From contig DATJPT010000008.1 in assembly GCA_035506275.1 (NCBI GenBank), forward strand, positions 372,001-436,000: a stretch of 64,000 bases of DNA. Reading direction: 5' to 3'. Under the pieces are notes generated by a model. The model saw nothing but the letters and a program-made list of their open reading frames with translations. It was not told where the DNA came from and did no database searches. The DNA is from Bacteroidota bacterium (GTDB lineage Bacteria; Bacteroidota; Ignavibacteria; UBA10030; UBA8401). The number at the start of each line of letters is the position of its first letter. Position 1 is the first letter of the stretch. Below, one piece after another: positions 19,401-26,995 of this stretch. The position numbers and the translations under genes are program-made.

Positions 19401-19540
19401 TGATGAGGGACCGAATTACTCAGGAGCAGCCGGACATACCGATGCGTCAGGGCATACGTCTTCCCAGCGCCGGCGGAGGCAGTAAGAACTGTCACGGCCG
19501 GCAAACGGAACTCTGATCTGTCATTTCGACCGGAAGCCAT
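16460..19540 (-). CDS. AddA-like UvrD-family helicase-nuclease
   Basis: 1026 residues. Superfamily 1A helicase motifs are all visible: Walker A ASAGAGKTYAL near residue 20, Walker B LIDEFQDTSQIQW near 385, motif III VVGDTKQSIYGFRDAD, motif V MTVHKAKGIEFPVVIV and motif VI QLYVAFTRAEEEMYV. The C-terminal RecB-like nuclease has LYRADRIVID and VTVIDFKTGGDE. This is the ATP-driven, 3'-5' translocating subunit of an AddAB complex that resects double-strand breaks. It overlaps the addB-like gene by 4 bases. The ATG at 19540 is the first in frame and leaves a short leader before the Walker A. No strong ribosome site is visible. Confidence 0.88.
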   Translation of the reverse strand: MASGRNDRSEFRLPAVTVLTASAGAGKTYALTHRYVRLLLSNSVPHHALQNVLAITFTNNAAAEMKQRILTLLKLAALGDTKTLEDLGESLSSEPGEIQSKAAWLVDSILDNFSDFQVKTIDSFMSTVFKSSSLDYGYHPDFEILLDADRIFDLAFSQFSKEVKEDTAQARVVENIVRLVLENRRGDGNFVWNPYRDIVSQVKNIYRAINGKAKPLVAGSVSASTPSLSNEIEKQAKKVERLIRASGVSINALFAADLALINSGNIHALIERKLRPTPVNKPKGKGETAAYGKWIGEIETEHQQLNELLRRFIKSYAEEYYRPYAEAFAMMQPAVEKLKKQEGQIFIDDVSRTLAQHLTDQAVPEIYFKIGETIYHYLIDEFQDTSQIQWNNLFPLVEESLSKGGSLFVVGDTKQSIYGFRDADWQIMKDLAEKNPFPSAFHEVKSLEMNYRSFEKVVSFTKDVFHAAIPAAGYGPEAAASGLSSFRQRVTEEHSGKGYVEVDIVDNVEDNPYERESLYEIVRDCRSRGYRYSDIAVLTPTNAHVIEVSGWLNEKKIPIISHSTLDVRRRKSAGEFIALLRFLDSPVDDLSFATFLLGDVFRHSLAKKGSLHSHDEFAHVIAEARMHNRSPLYTEFRAQFGHLWDEYFEHLFNVVGYFPLYDLLSEAFKIFDVFHSSPDEEASLVKLLEVVKTFEQQGMNTMKHFLDFSLDDSADDVWKITVPKDLDALQVMTVHKAKGIEFPVVIVLLYDRSPRGKSFVLRENEDSISIVRVNKKIAENVDDLRALVEKEDFRDRVDAFNQLYVAFTRAEEEMYVIGVYKKEPKEPTSFLPQTGYRPGPKPSVAMKTFSPENAVPSFHHTIRKALDVQSYRSFGAAETKRGDFVHRIFSLIEFIDNDVDRQLDALLARAGREMTLQISPDEIRPLILECLRDGTMREWFVKKEGRRVLREQDLANRDGVLYRADRIVIDPNAVTVIDFKTGGDESEDEYIVQVRNYMGMLKEIYPAKDVRGNLLYVDLKRVRSVS

Positions 19541-19579
19541 GCGGCGTCGCTGAGAAATAAAATCGGCGATAAAAGTTTC

Positions 19580-19616
19580 TAAAACAAAATATCCAAACCG
19601 GGAAAAGTTTGGATAT
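19580..19616 (-). terminator. Hairpin terminator downstream of the thioesterase gene
   Basis: Perfect 10-bp inverted repeat ATATCCAAAC / GTTTGGATAT (19589-19598, 19607-19616) with an 8-base loop. On the minus strand it runs into TTTTGTTTT. It lies between the thioesterase stop (19683) and the addA-like start (19540), so it separates those two transcripts. Confidence 0.65.
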
Positions 19617-19682
19617 CGATGGCTGCATCTTCATCCCCCTTGGCTGACGTACAAAACCTGTTGATCCGTCCCTCTGCTGTAT

Positions 19683-20099
19683 TCAAATTGAATACTTTGC
19701 AACGATCCATTCAGGGATGATTTCCCCCCGCCCCGTTTTCCGGTTCACCATCGTGTAATGGATATACCCTTCGCAAGAAAGCTTGTTGTTTTCTTTCTTG
19801 AATATCTCAAAACAAACTTTGACGCCGTCTTTCACCAGGTCTTCGATCCAGGTCCGCACAATAATTTTTTCCCCAAGTTTGAGCGGGCGTTTATGTTCAA
19901 CATGGGTCGTGTTGACAACCCAGCTGTAGCCGAGTTTGAGAAACTCGTCCATGTTCATTTTATAGCAGCGGTCCATCTGGTCATAGCGGGCCGCAAGGAC
20001 ATAATCCAGATAACGGGTATTATGAACATGATTGTTCATGTCGATGTCGTCGGGGCGGACCTGGAGCTCGGTTTCAAATTTTGAATGCTGTACGGCCAT
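19683..20099 (-). CDS. Hotdog-fold acyl-CoA thioesterase (YbgC/FadM-like)
   Basis: 138 residues from ATG 20099. An upstream TTG at 20126 is in frame but the AACAGGA sequence sits correctly for 20099. The opening VRPDDIDMNNHVHNTRYLDYV is the hallmark of the 4-hydroxybenzoyl-CoA thioesterase branch of hotdog enzymes, with the catalytic Asp in the D-x-N-x-H context. A central EHKRPLKLGEKIIVRTWI strand and a C-terminal GRGEIIPEW follow. These enzymes hydrolyse acyl-CoA thioesters in the cytoplasm. The physiological acyl group is unknown. It is probably monocistronic, between two hairpin terminators. Confidence 0.85.
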   Translation of the reverse strand: MAVQHSKFETELQVRPDDIDMNNHVHNTRYLDYVLAARYDQMDRCYKMNMDEFLKLGYSWVVNTTHVEHKRPLKLGEKIIVRTWIEDLVKDGVKVCFEIFKKENNKLSCEGYIHYTMVNRKTGRGEIIPEWIVAKYSI

Positions 20100-20169
20100 G
20101 ACAATCCTGTTCCACACACGATACAAACAATTCGAGGGAAAATCAATCCAACCGCGGGGACTAACACTG

Positions 20170-20210
20170 TATAAAAAGAAAGCTCCAGATCAAAAAAGAC
20201 TCTGGAGCTC
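20170..20210 (-). terminator. Rho-independent terminator of the tricorn-like protease gene
   Basis: Perfect 9-bp inverted repeat AGCTCCAGA / TCTGGAGCT (20182-20190, 20202-20210). On the minus strand it is followed by TTTCTTTTTATA. It starts 18 bases past the protease stop codon. Confidence 0.85.
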
Positions 20211-20227
20211 GCTGAAGAACGTCTTGG

Positions 20228-23200
20228 CTATTTGTGCTTGTCGGGATACGGCGGCGGAGGAGCAAGTTTTGCCGGGTGGGTTTTCATTTGCTCCTGGATC
20301 ACTTCGATCGCCTTGTTAAGCTGTTCGTCGATGCCGATATATTCCTTCGCAGGATCGTTGTCGACGACAATATCCGGATCAACGCCGTGCCCTTCCATGA
20401 TCCATTCCTTCCCTTCAATATCGTACCGCGAAAACTCCGGTTTGTTCAGGAAACCGCCGTCAAGGAAAGGAAGCGTTCCGCGGATACCGACGACGCCGCC
20501 CCAGGAACGCTTTCCGATCACCGGTCCGATTTTATACTGCTTGAACCGGTAGGCAACGATGTCTCCGTCCGACGCGGAAAATTCGTCGAGGAGCATGACC
20601 TTCGGGCCGACCATGGTCCCAGACGGGTCAGCGCTGAACGAAGTATTGCGCGCGATGTCGATCATTGCGATCTTCCGATCGAGCCTCTCGATGATCATCG
20701 GCGAAACAAACCCGCCGCCGTTGCCGCGGACGTCCACGATCAGCGCCTCCTTGGTCAATTGGGGATAATAGTACTTCACGAACTCATTCAAGCCGTGGAA
20801 TCCCATATCGGGAATGTGCACGTACCCGACCCTTCCGTTCGTGGCTTTCGATACCTTATCGATGTTCGTTTGAACCCAATTGAAATAATACAGCTCGTGC
20901 TCGTCGCCGGTCGGTACAACGACGGTCTCGTGGCTCCCTTCTTCCTTCGGTTCGCCGTTGAGCGTCAGCGTGACCTGCTTGCCGACCGTGCCGACAAGAG
21001 ACTCATAAATATTGTTGATCTCCGTAGCCGGTTTCCCGTTCACGGCGATGATATAATCCCCTTCCTTCGCATTCACGCCGATTTCCGTCAGCGGGGACCG
21101 GAGCGTGTTGTCCCAGTTCTGCCCGCGAAGAATCTTTACGATCCGATAGTATTTCGACACGGGATCCCGTTCGATCTTTGCGCCGAGAAGACCTGTTTTG
21201 ATCCGCTCCGCGTGCGGCATCTCGCCTCCCCCGACGTAGGTATGGCCGGTGCTCAGCTCGCCGATCATCTCGCCGAGAATATAGGTCAAGTCCGCGCGGT
21301 GGTTCACGTACGGCACCAACTGCGCATAGTTCCTGCGGACCTTTTCCCAATCGACTCCGCTCATGTTCGGTGCAAAATAAAAATCGCGCATCTGCCGCCA
21401 TGCCTCGTTGAAGATCTGATTCCATTCGGCATGGTGATCGACCTTCACCTTCATGTCGGAAAGATTCAATTTTTCCTTGATCTCGATCTTCGAGGTCGGC
21501 ACATCGATGATCGCATACGAACCATCCTGACCGACGATCGCCTTCTTCCCGTCGGCCGAGATCTCAAAGCCGTTGAATTCGCCGAGCTCGGTTTCCTTCA
21601 GCTTTTCAAAATCATAGAAAAGGAATTTCGCCTTTTCATCTTTGCTTCCGTTGCGGATATAGTACAGTTTGTCGCCCGATGAAGTCAGGTTCCCATAATT
21701 TGCCGCGGTCACCGGAATCCCCGCGATGCGCTGCTGCAGGCCGTCGATATCGACCTTCACCTGAGGCTTCGATTCTTCCTTATCGTCCTTTTTCTTATCC
21801 GATTTTTCCGGATCTTTGCCGGCTTCCTTGATCTTCACTTCGTCGCTTTTGGGCTCGAAGGGGGATTTCGTCTCCTTCGAGAGCGTTACGAAATAGATCT
21901 TCGCCATGTCGTTGTAGACGTGGTCTAATTCTGTCTGCCCGAGCGTCGGGTTGAAGCTTCTGTCGGAAACAAAGTAGAGAAATTTTCCGTCCGAGCTGAA
22001 TGCGGGGTCATACGAAGAATACCATCCATCGGTGACGGCGACAGCTTCCTTCTTTTCCAGCGAGTAAAGATAAATATTCGTCATCGATGAGTCTTCGGGC
22101 TTGGCGAAGGCGATCCATTTGCAGTCCGGCGACCAGGCATAATCGGTGAACTCCCATGCCGAGGCTTGAGCGACCGGTGTGACTTTCTTCGACTCGATAT
22201 CGACGTACTGCAACCGGAGTTTCTTATCGGCCCACATGATCTTTTTGCTGTCGGGGGACCAGTAGCACTGGTATTTGTAGGTGTCGCCGTTCTTTGTCAA
22301 TTGTGTTCCCGGAGCGCTTCCATCCTGCGGCATCATATAGATCTCGTCTTCTCCCGAGGCGTCCGAAATGTAGGCGATCCATTTCCCGTCGGGGGACCAT
22401 TTTGAATTGCGTTCATGCACGCCGGAAGTATTCGTGAGGTTGCGGGTGTTGCCGTATTTCGCCGGCACCGTGAATATCTCTCCGCGGGCGCCAAAAAGAG
22501 CGCGGTTCCCGTCGGGCGAGATTTCGTAATTTGCAATGCTCTTGCTCGCATCCACAACGCTTGTCCGGCCGATGGCGAGATCCTCATCGAGGAAGATGCT
22601 TACCTTCTCGGCCTTTTCTGTGGCGAGGTCGAACCGATAAATAAAACCGCCGTTTTCGAAGACGATCGCGTTGTCCCCGAGCGAAGGGAATTTCACGTCG
22701 AAATCGGCGAAGCTTGTCAGTTGTTTCGTTTCTTTCGAGGTCAGGTCATACGAATAGAGATTGAGCCGTTTGTTCTCATCACGGTCGGAGGTGAAGTAGA
22801 TCTTATTCCCGCTCCACATCGGGATAATATCCTGCGCGGGGTTGTTGGTAAGATCGGTCGTCGTCTTTGTGTCGAAATCGTACAGCCAGACGTCGTCCGC
22901 CTGTCCGCCGCGGTATCGTTTCCACGTCCGGAACTCTCTGAACACTCTGTTGTAGACCATTTTTTTCCCGTCCGGAGAGAACGAGCAAAATCCCCCGCGG
23001 GGAAGCGGCAGTTGTTCCGGAAGCCCTCCGTCGATTGACACCGTGAACAGCTGCCCCTTAAAGTCATTCGGTTCGTTCATTCGCGAGCGAAAGACGATAT
23101 GAGAATTATCTTTCCATGCCATGACGATATTGTTCGGCCCCATTCTATCGGATACGTCGTCGCGGTCGAGCGTTGCGGTGAACGTCAATCGTTTCGGAAC

Positions 23201-23491
23201 GCCCCCTTCTGCGGGCATCAGATAGACCTCGGTATTTCCGTCATACTGTCCGGTGAACGCCATCCATTTACCGTCGGGAGAAAATCGAGCGAACATTTCA
23301 TATCCCACATCGTTCGTCAACTTCCGGGCAACACCGCCTGCCGAGGAGACGGTATAGAGATCTCCGGCATAGGTAAATACGATCTTATCGCCGTGAATGG
23401 CGGGGAATCTCAGCAACCGCGCTTCTTGCTGGGAGAACACGCCCGCGGTCACCGCGGCGGTAAAAAGGACCATCAAACACATTTTTCTCAT
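20228..23491 (-). CDS. Secreted tricorn-like S41 peptidase with WD40/TolB-type propellers
   Basis: 1087 residues. A signal peptide (MRKMCLMVLFTAAVTAGVFSQ) puts it in the periplasm or outside, unlike cytoplasmic archaeal tricorn. Residues of about 25-560 form TolB/PD40 beta-propeller repeats (FSPDGKWMAFTG, WSPDGKWIAYIS, WSPDCKWIAFAK). A highly charged Lys/Asp/Glu linker follows near 565-590. The C-terminal part has the tricorn C1 domain, a PDZ domain (EGDYIIAVNGKPA) and the S41 catalytic core: STGHTYVGGG carries the catalytic His, and EFSASDGD the nucleophile Ser. The tail is Pro-rich (APPPPYPDK). Such proteins degrade peptides. AAAGGTG precedes the ATG. Confidence 0.92.
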   Translation of the reverse strand: MRKMCLMVLFTAAVTAGVFSQQEARLLRFPAIHGDKIVFTYAGDLYTVSSAGGVARKLTNDVGYEMFARFSPDGKWMAFTGQYDGNTEVYLMPAEGGVPKRLTFTATLDRDDVSDRMGPNNIVMAWKDNSHIVFRSRMNEPNDFKGQLFTVSIDGGLPEQLPLPRGGFCSFSPDGKKMVYNRVFREFRTWKRYRGGQADDVWLYDFDTKTTTDLTNNPAQDIIPMWSGNKIYFTSDRDENKRLNLYSYDLTSKETKQLTSFADFDVKFPSLGDNAIVFENGGFIYRFDLATEKAEKVSIFLDEDLAIGRTSVVDASKSIANYEISPDGNRALFGARGEIFTVPAKYGNTRNLTNTSGVHERNSKWSPDGKWIAYISDASGEDEIYMMPQDGSAPGTQLTKNGDTYKYQCYWSPDSKKIMWADKKLRLQYVDIESKKVTPVAQASAWEFTDYAWSPDCKWIAFAKPEDSSMTNIYLYSLEKKEAVAVTDGWYSSYDPAFSSDGKFLYFVSDRSFNPTLGQTELDHVYNDMAKIYFVTLSKETKSPFEPKSDEVKIKEAGKDPEKSDKKKDDKEESKPQVKVDIDGLQQRIAGIPVTAANYGNLTSSGDKLYYIRNGSKDEKAKFLFYDFEKLKETELGEFNGFEISADGKKAIVGQDGSYAIIDVPTSKIEIKEKLNLSDMKVKVDHHAEWNQIFNEAWRQMRDFYFAPNMSGVDWEKVRRNYAQLVPYVNHRADLTYILGEMIGELSTGHTYVGGGEMPHAERIKTGLLGAKIERDPVSKYYRIVKILRGQNWDNTLRSPLTEIGVNAKEGDYIIAVNGKPATEINNIYESLVGTVGKQVTLTLNGEPKEEGSHETVVVPTGDEHELYYFNWVQTNIDKVSKATNGRVGYVHIPDMGFHGLNEFVKYYYPQLTKEALIVDVRGNGGGFVSPMIIERLDRKIAMIDIARNTSFSADPSGTMVGPKVMLLDEFSASDGDIVAYRFKQYKIGPVIGKRSWGGVVGIRGTLPFLDGGFLNKPEFSRYDIEGKEWIMEGHGVDPDIVVDNDPAKEYIGIDEQLNKAIEVIQEQMKTHPAKLAPPPPYPDKHK

Positions 23492-23717
23492 AACGGCACC
23501 TTTGTAAGAGTGAACGAAGTTTGGGGGATTTCATGTATACGGCGCCGGGAGCGAAAAGTTGCGCCGCGCGACGCACGCCAAGGTCTTTTCGGCCTTATCG
23601 GCCACGAAAAATTTTCCAAATATACTTCCCAAAGAACTGTGGTGCAAATCTCCTCACGCTCTATTATATTACATTTTTTGAACCCGATGTTATTGCTGTT
23701 TACAAACGGAAGAAAGC

Positions 23718-25541
23718 ATGCTGATGCGTAATAACCTTCGATCTCTCGTCAACTCGGTCATACTCGTTCTTCTCCCGGCATGCATCGGCTATGCGCAGAA
23801 TGCCCAGACAGGTGACTCCCTCTTCCTCCGCGTCGTCGTCCCCGACAGCAGCGCTTTGGTGACGACCGCTCCGCGCCAGCGCATTGCGGCCTCCACTCTT
23901 CCGAATGCAAAGGCATTCATCAACGGCAAAGAAACCCGGGTGTACGCCAGCGGGGCGTTCTGCGGTATCGTCAACGTTCCGGTCGGATCCTCCGTCCTCA
24001 GGCTCGTCGTTCGTTCGGCGAACGGGGATTCGGCTGCGGAAAATATTTTCATGCAAAGACCGGAGCCGCCGAAGACATCGCCGAAGGAGCCGATTTCCAT
24101 CGATACAATCATGATGGAACCCTCCGAGGATATTTGGCTGGGAAAGGACGGAATCCTTGAGGTCAAATTCAAGGGAAGTCCCGGGCACAAAGCATACTTC
24201 GACATTCCGGGAGTGGAGTCGGGCATTGCGATGTCCGAGCTTCCCGTCTCGAAAGCCGGCGGAGTGGGGGGGATCTATGCCGGCAGCTACAAAGTGAAAG
24301 ACGATGACGAGGCAAGAGGAGTGCAGATAAAATTTCGGATTCCCAAAAATATATTCTCAAGCGAAAAAGGATATTCGAAAGGAAAGGTAACCATCCTCCC
24401 CAAAGAACTTCCCCGCGTGGCAGAGCTGATCGGCAAACGGCCGTACTTAAATGCCAGCGTCGGGACCGATAGACTGGGAGGCGCGAAACTGGGATTCCTC
24501 AAGCCCGGCATCAGAGTCGTCGTCACTGGAAAGCTCGGGGACCAATATCAGGTGAAACTCGGGGACGAAATGGAGGGGTGGCTTCCTGAAGAGTTTGCAC
24601 AGCTTCTTCCGCTTGAAACGCCTCGCCCGCGTTCCCTCATCGGGGCCCTTTCCATTTCGGGCAATGATAAGGAAGACATCGTCACCGTCGCGCTCGACCA
24701 GCGCCTCCCTTACCTCAGCCAGCAGCTTGTTGACCCGGCAGCGATCGTCGTCGACATTTTCGGAGCGACCTCGAACACCAATTGGATCACGCATCAACTT
24801 TCGGGAAGCGGCATAAAGAACGTGACATGGAGCCAGGCCGCGTCGGGTCAATACCGCCTTACCATTGCGTTGAACTACCAGCAGCATTGGGGATATGACA
24901 TCAATTACGACAACGGTTCTACGATGCGAATTTCGGTCCGCCGCCCCCCGGTGATCCATTCCGCCGACTCCGCCATCGCCGGATTGATCATCGCGGTCGA
25001 TGCCGGTCACGGCGGGGACAATGATGGCGCCATCGGCGCAACGGGAAGAAAGGAAAAGGAAATAACGCTCTCCGTCGCCCAGCATCTCGATACGCTTTTG
25101 CGTCAAAAAGGAGCGAAGGTCGTTATGACACGAACAACCGACGAAACTGTTTCGATGACGGACCGGACCGAAAAGATCCTCAGCTCCGGGGCGCAGCTGC
25201 TGGTCAGCATTCATGCAAACTCGGCGAGCGCGTCTGCAGACCCCGATATTTCTAAGGGGACAAGCGCATATTATCGTCATATCGGTTTCGCCCCCTTGGC
25301 GGAGATCCTGTACGGCAAAATGCTGGAGCTCGGGCTCGACCAGTTTGGAGTCGTCGGCAGCTTTAATTTCAACCTTAATTCGCTGACCCAAACTCCCAAC
25401 GCGCTGGTGGAAACTGCGTTCATGTCGAACCCAGAGGACGAGATGCTTTTGCTCGACGACAATTTCAGGTCACGGATTGCAGGTCAGATCGAAAAAGGAA
25501 TTGAAGAGTTTGTAGTAAAATTTGGCGAAAGGAAGAAATAA
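23718..25541 (+). CDS. N-acetylmuramoyl-L-alanine amidase (Amidase_3), periplasmic
   Basis: 607 residues. A signal peptide (ILVLLPACIGYAQ) is followed by about 400 residues of low-complexity and beta-rich sequence, including an SH3-like segment (IRVVVTGKLGDQYQVKLGDEMEGWLP) and an AMIN-like region (SGIKNVTWSQAASGQYRLTIAL). The C-terminal Amidase_3 domain has the zinc ligands in DAGHGGDNDG, KEKEITL and SIHANS, and the catalytic Glu in VETAFMSNPEDE. It cleaves the lactyl-amide bond between MurNAc and the stem peptide, typically in daughter-cell separation. GGAAG precedes ATG 23718; an in-frame ATG at 23724 is the alternative. It is transcribed away from the tricorn-like gene; the AT-rich spacer 23630-23700 probably carries its promoter. 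Confidence 0.9.
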   Translation: MLMRNNLRSLVNSVILVLLPACIGYAQNAQTGDSLFLRVVVPDSSALVTTAPRQRIAASTLPNAKAFINGKETRVYASGAFCGIVNVPVGSSVLRLVVRSANGDSAAENIFMQRPEPPKTSPKEPISIDTIMMEPSEDIWLGKDGILEVKFKGSPGHKAYFDIPGVESGIAMSELPVSKAGGVGGIYAGSYKVKDDDEARGVQIKFRIPKNIFSSEKGYSKGKVTILPKELPRVAELIGKRPYLNASVGTDRLGGAKLGFLKPGIRVVVTGKLGDQYQVKLGDEMEGWLPEEFAQLLPLETPRPRSLIGALSISGNDKEDIVTVALDQRLPYLSQQLVDPAAIVVDIFGATSNTNWITHQLSGSGIKNVTWSQAASGQYRLTIALNYQQHWGYDINYDNGSTMRISVRRPPVIHSADSAIAGLIIAVDAGHGGDNDGAIGATGRKEKEITLSVAQHLDTLLRQKGAKVVMTRTTDETVSMTDRTEKILSSGAQLLVSIHANSASASADPDISKGTSAYYRHIGFAPLAEILYGKMLELGLDQFGVVGSFNFNLNSLTQTPNALVETAFMSNPEDEMLLLDDNFRSRIAGQIEKGIEEFVVKFGERKK

Positions 25542-25579
25542 CTTTCCTGGAGCGGGCCGGCGGCATGGCCAACGGTCTC

Positions 25580-25774
25580 TTGACATTGTCCGGAAAGATC
25601 TCCATCTTTCCGCTAGAGTTTGGGCGTGTGCCCGCTAGTGCACACTTCTGATGATTGTCCATATGATTCCAACTCCATAAGGAGGAGGCATGGAATCGGC
25701 GATGAAAAAATAAAGAACCTCGGAACTCCAGCGATCATGGACGAATGAGGTTTTTTTATTTTAGGAGGTGCCAT
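25580..25774 (+). promoter_or_regulatory. Structured leader, candidate attenuator, ahead of the lipoprotein gene
   Basis: TTGACA at 25580-25585 could be a -35 box, though no good -10 follows. A perfect 8-bp hairpin GGAAAGAT-ctcc-ATCTTTCC lies at 25592-25611. Next come two hairpins that share bases and cannot form together: GGGC/GCCC (25622-25633) and GTGTGC/GCACAC (25626-25645). Then a 7-codon open frame (25690-25713) with a strong GGAGGAGG. Finally AACCTC/GAGGTT (25716-25721, 25747-25752) followed by seven T and directly by the AGGAGGTG of the lipoprotein gene. This matches the layout of a transcription attenuator, but no known riboswitch class is recognised. Confidence 0.4.
25690..25713 (+). 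CDS. Possible 7-codon leader peptide
   Basis: ATG GAA TCG GCG ATG AAA AAA TAA, encoding MESAMKK, preceded by GGAGGAGG four to six bases upstream, the strongest Shine-Dalgarno in the region. Its stop codon sits at the base of the terminator-like hairpin that precedes the lipoprotein gene. It may be a translated leader that controls the hairpin, or simply a chance ORF. Confidence 0.3.
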   Translation: MESAMKK

Positions 25775-26410
25775 ATGAAACTTGCAGGGTTGTATTTTCT
25801 CGCCTGTTTCCTGTTATGGGGATGTGGTTCGACCGGGTCGGTCGATATGCCGGAAATATTGCCGCGGCTAATAGAACAGGAGCCTTTTCCCCCTATGAGC
25901 GAAGCGCTTTTTCTAAGCCATTCCGAGCTCGACCTTAGGATCCTGATCGCCGCGGATGGTTCGGTGCTTAGAGCTCAATTGATGAACCCGACCAATGATG
26001 CAGTATGGGATTCGCTTGCCGGCGAACGGATGAAACAATGGAAGTTTTCTCCGGCAATTCATAATGGGAAACCGATCGCAATGTGGATCAATTTCCACGC
26101 GCATGTGAAATTTGAGATCCCTGTCTACATCGGGCTGGCGGAAATAGAGTGCGAAACCGCCGAAGTTGCCGATTCAGTGTTTGCAATGCTTCAGGCCGGA
26201 GGAAATTTCGATTCGCTTGTCTCCAGCTTTTCAATATCGAAATCGAAAGAAAACCACGGCCAATTAGGCCAGGTGGACATTTCGCGATACGGGGAAAGCG
26301 TGAAGCGGGTTCTTACGGCGCTTAAAGGGGACGGGTATACGGAACCGATCCCGTTTGGAGAACATTTCGTGATCTTCAAGCGACTTGCGGCAGACGCACG
26401 CTTTGATTGA
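25775..26410 (+). CDS. Lipoprotein combining a TonB-C-like and a parvulin-like domain
   Basis: 211 residues from ATG 25775, preceded by AGGAGGTG. An upstream ATG at 25745 is in frame but lies inside the hairpin. The signal ends in a lipobox LLWGC, so the protein is lipid-anchored. Residues of about 45-120 resemble a TonB C-terminal/energy-transducer domain (LRILIAADGSVLRAQLMN, then MKQWKFSPAIHNGKPI). Residues of about 125-205 match the pattern of PpiC/parvulin prolyl isomerases (VFAMLQAGGNFDSLVSSFS, then NHGQLGQVDIS, then YTEPIPFGEHFVIFKRL). I know of no described protein with this pairing. The function is unassigned; envelope folding or a scaffold role is possible. Confidence 0.7.
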   Translation: MKLAGLYFLACFLLWGCGSTGSVDMPEILPRLIEQEPFPPMSEALFLSHSELDLRILIAADGSVLRAQLMNPTNDAVWDSLAGERMKQWKFSPAIHNGKPIAMWINFHAHVKFEIPVYIGLAEIECETAEVADSVFAMLQAGGNFDSLVSSFSISKSKENHGQLGQVDISRYGESVKRVLTALKGDGYTEPIPFGEHFVIFKRLAADARFD

Positions 26411-26487
26411 CTCTGACGGCAAAATTTTGTTAGTTGCAGTCGGACTGGGGAAGAAGAAAGATCAACAAACAGAACAGTTGCATTTTT

Positions 26488-26718
26488 ATGTCTAAAACCG
26501 ACAACAAAGGAGAGAGTCAATCATCAAAAACAATTTTCTGCACTGAATGCAGTACTTCCCTGGAGAACTATTGTTTTTCAAGCGGAATAGAAGATGCAGA
26601 ATCGATCAAAAAGACTCTAGCACAGTGCAAGAAGAGCGGTAAATTCGCCGGTGAATTTTGCGCAAAATTGTTTATTAGTGACCCCAACATGCTCGATTCG
26701 CTCTGGGAAAAAGATTAG
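26488..26718 (+). CDS. Small Cys-rich protein of unknown function
   Basis: 76 residues from ATG 26488; in-frame sequence extends upstream to a TTG at 26434, but without a ribosome site. No good Shine-Dalgarno precedes either start. It has a zinc-ribbon-like CTEC near residue 17, then further Cys residues in YCFSSG, AQCKKSG and EFCAKLF. There is no signal or membrane segment. I do not recognise a family. It sits between the lipoprotein and the GcvH/NrfD block, separated from the latter by 277 AT-rich bases, so it may be monocistronic. It could bind a metal or a cluster. Confidence 0.5.
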   Translation: MSKTDNKGESQSSKTIFCTECSTSLENYCFSSGIEDAESIKKTLAQCKKSGKFAGEFCAKLFISDPNMLDSLWEKD

Positions 26719-26995
26719 CCGTAGTATTTGTTGAAATATTCAACGTATAGTGTTTTGTATTTCTACAATTTCTTTTTCCCTATTGTTGCAAAAATTGGTG
26801 TATTTACTCAATGTATAGATAAACGGTTGTTGAATTTATATACATTTACTCCCTCCCAAATCTCTACAACCTTCCGCCTCATCTCCGTTAAGCCGCTGAT
26901 TCAAACAGTGTTAGAGAATCTCATCTAATGATGATGTTTCTTGGCATGATTATTTCAATTACTTTTGGCAGAAAAACATCGAAAGAGGAATTGAA
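26719..26995 (+). promoter_or_regulatory. AT-rich upstream region of the GcvH-like/NrfD block
   Basis: 277 bases, markedly richer in A and T than the surrounding genes. It holds the promoter of the downstream block. TTGGCATGATTATTTC (26941-26956) has the GG-N10-xC spacing of a sigma54 -24/-12 element, but the -12 doublet reads TC rather than GC. A 66-codon open frame here (26728-26928) has no ribosome site or domain and is not believed. Confidence 0.35.

Noticed and set aside
25592..25611. Terminator of the amidase gene
   Set aside because: The hairpin is perfect but no T-run follows, and it fits better in the structured leader of the next gene.
26728..26928. 66-codon open frame in the AT-rich spacer
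   Set aside because: No ribosome site or domain, and composition follows the AT-rich non-coding DNA around it.
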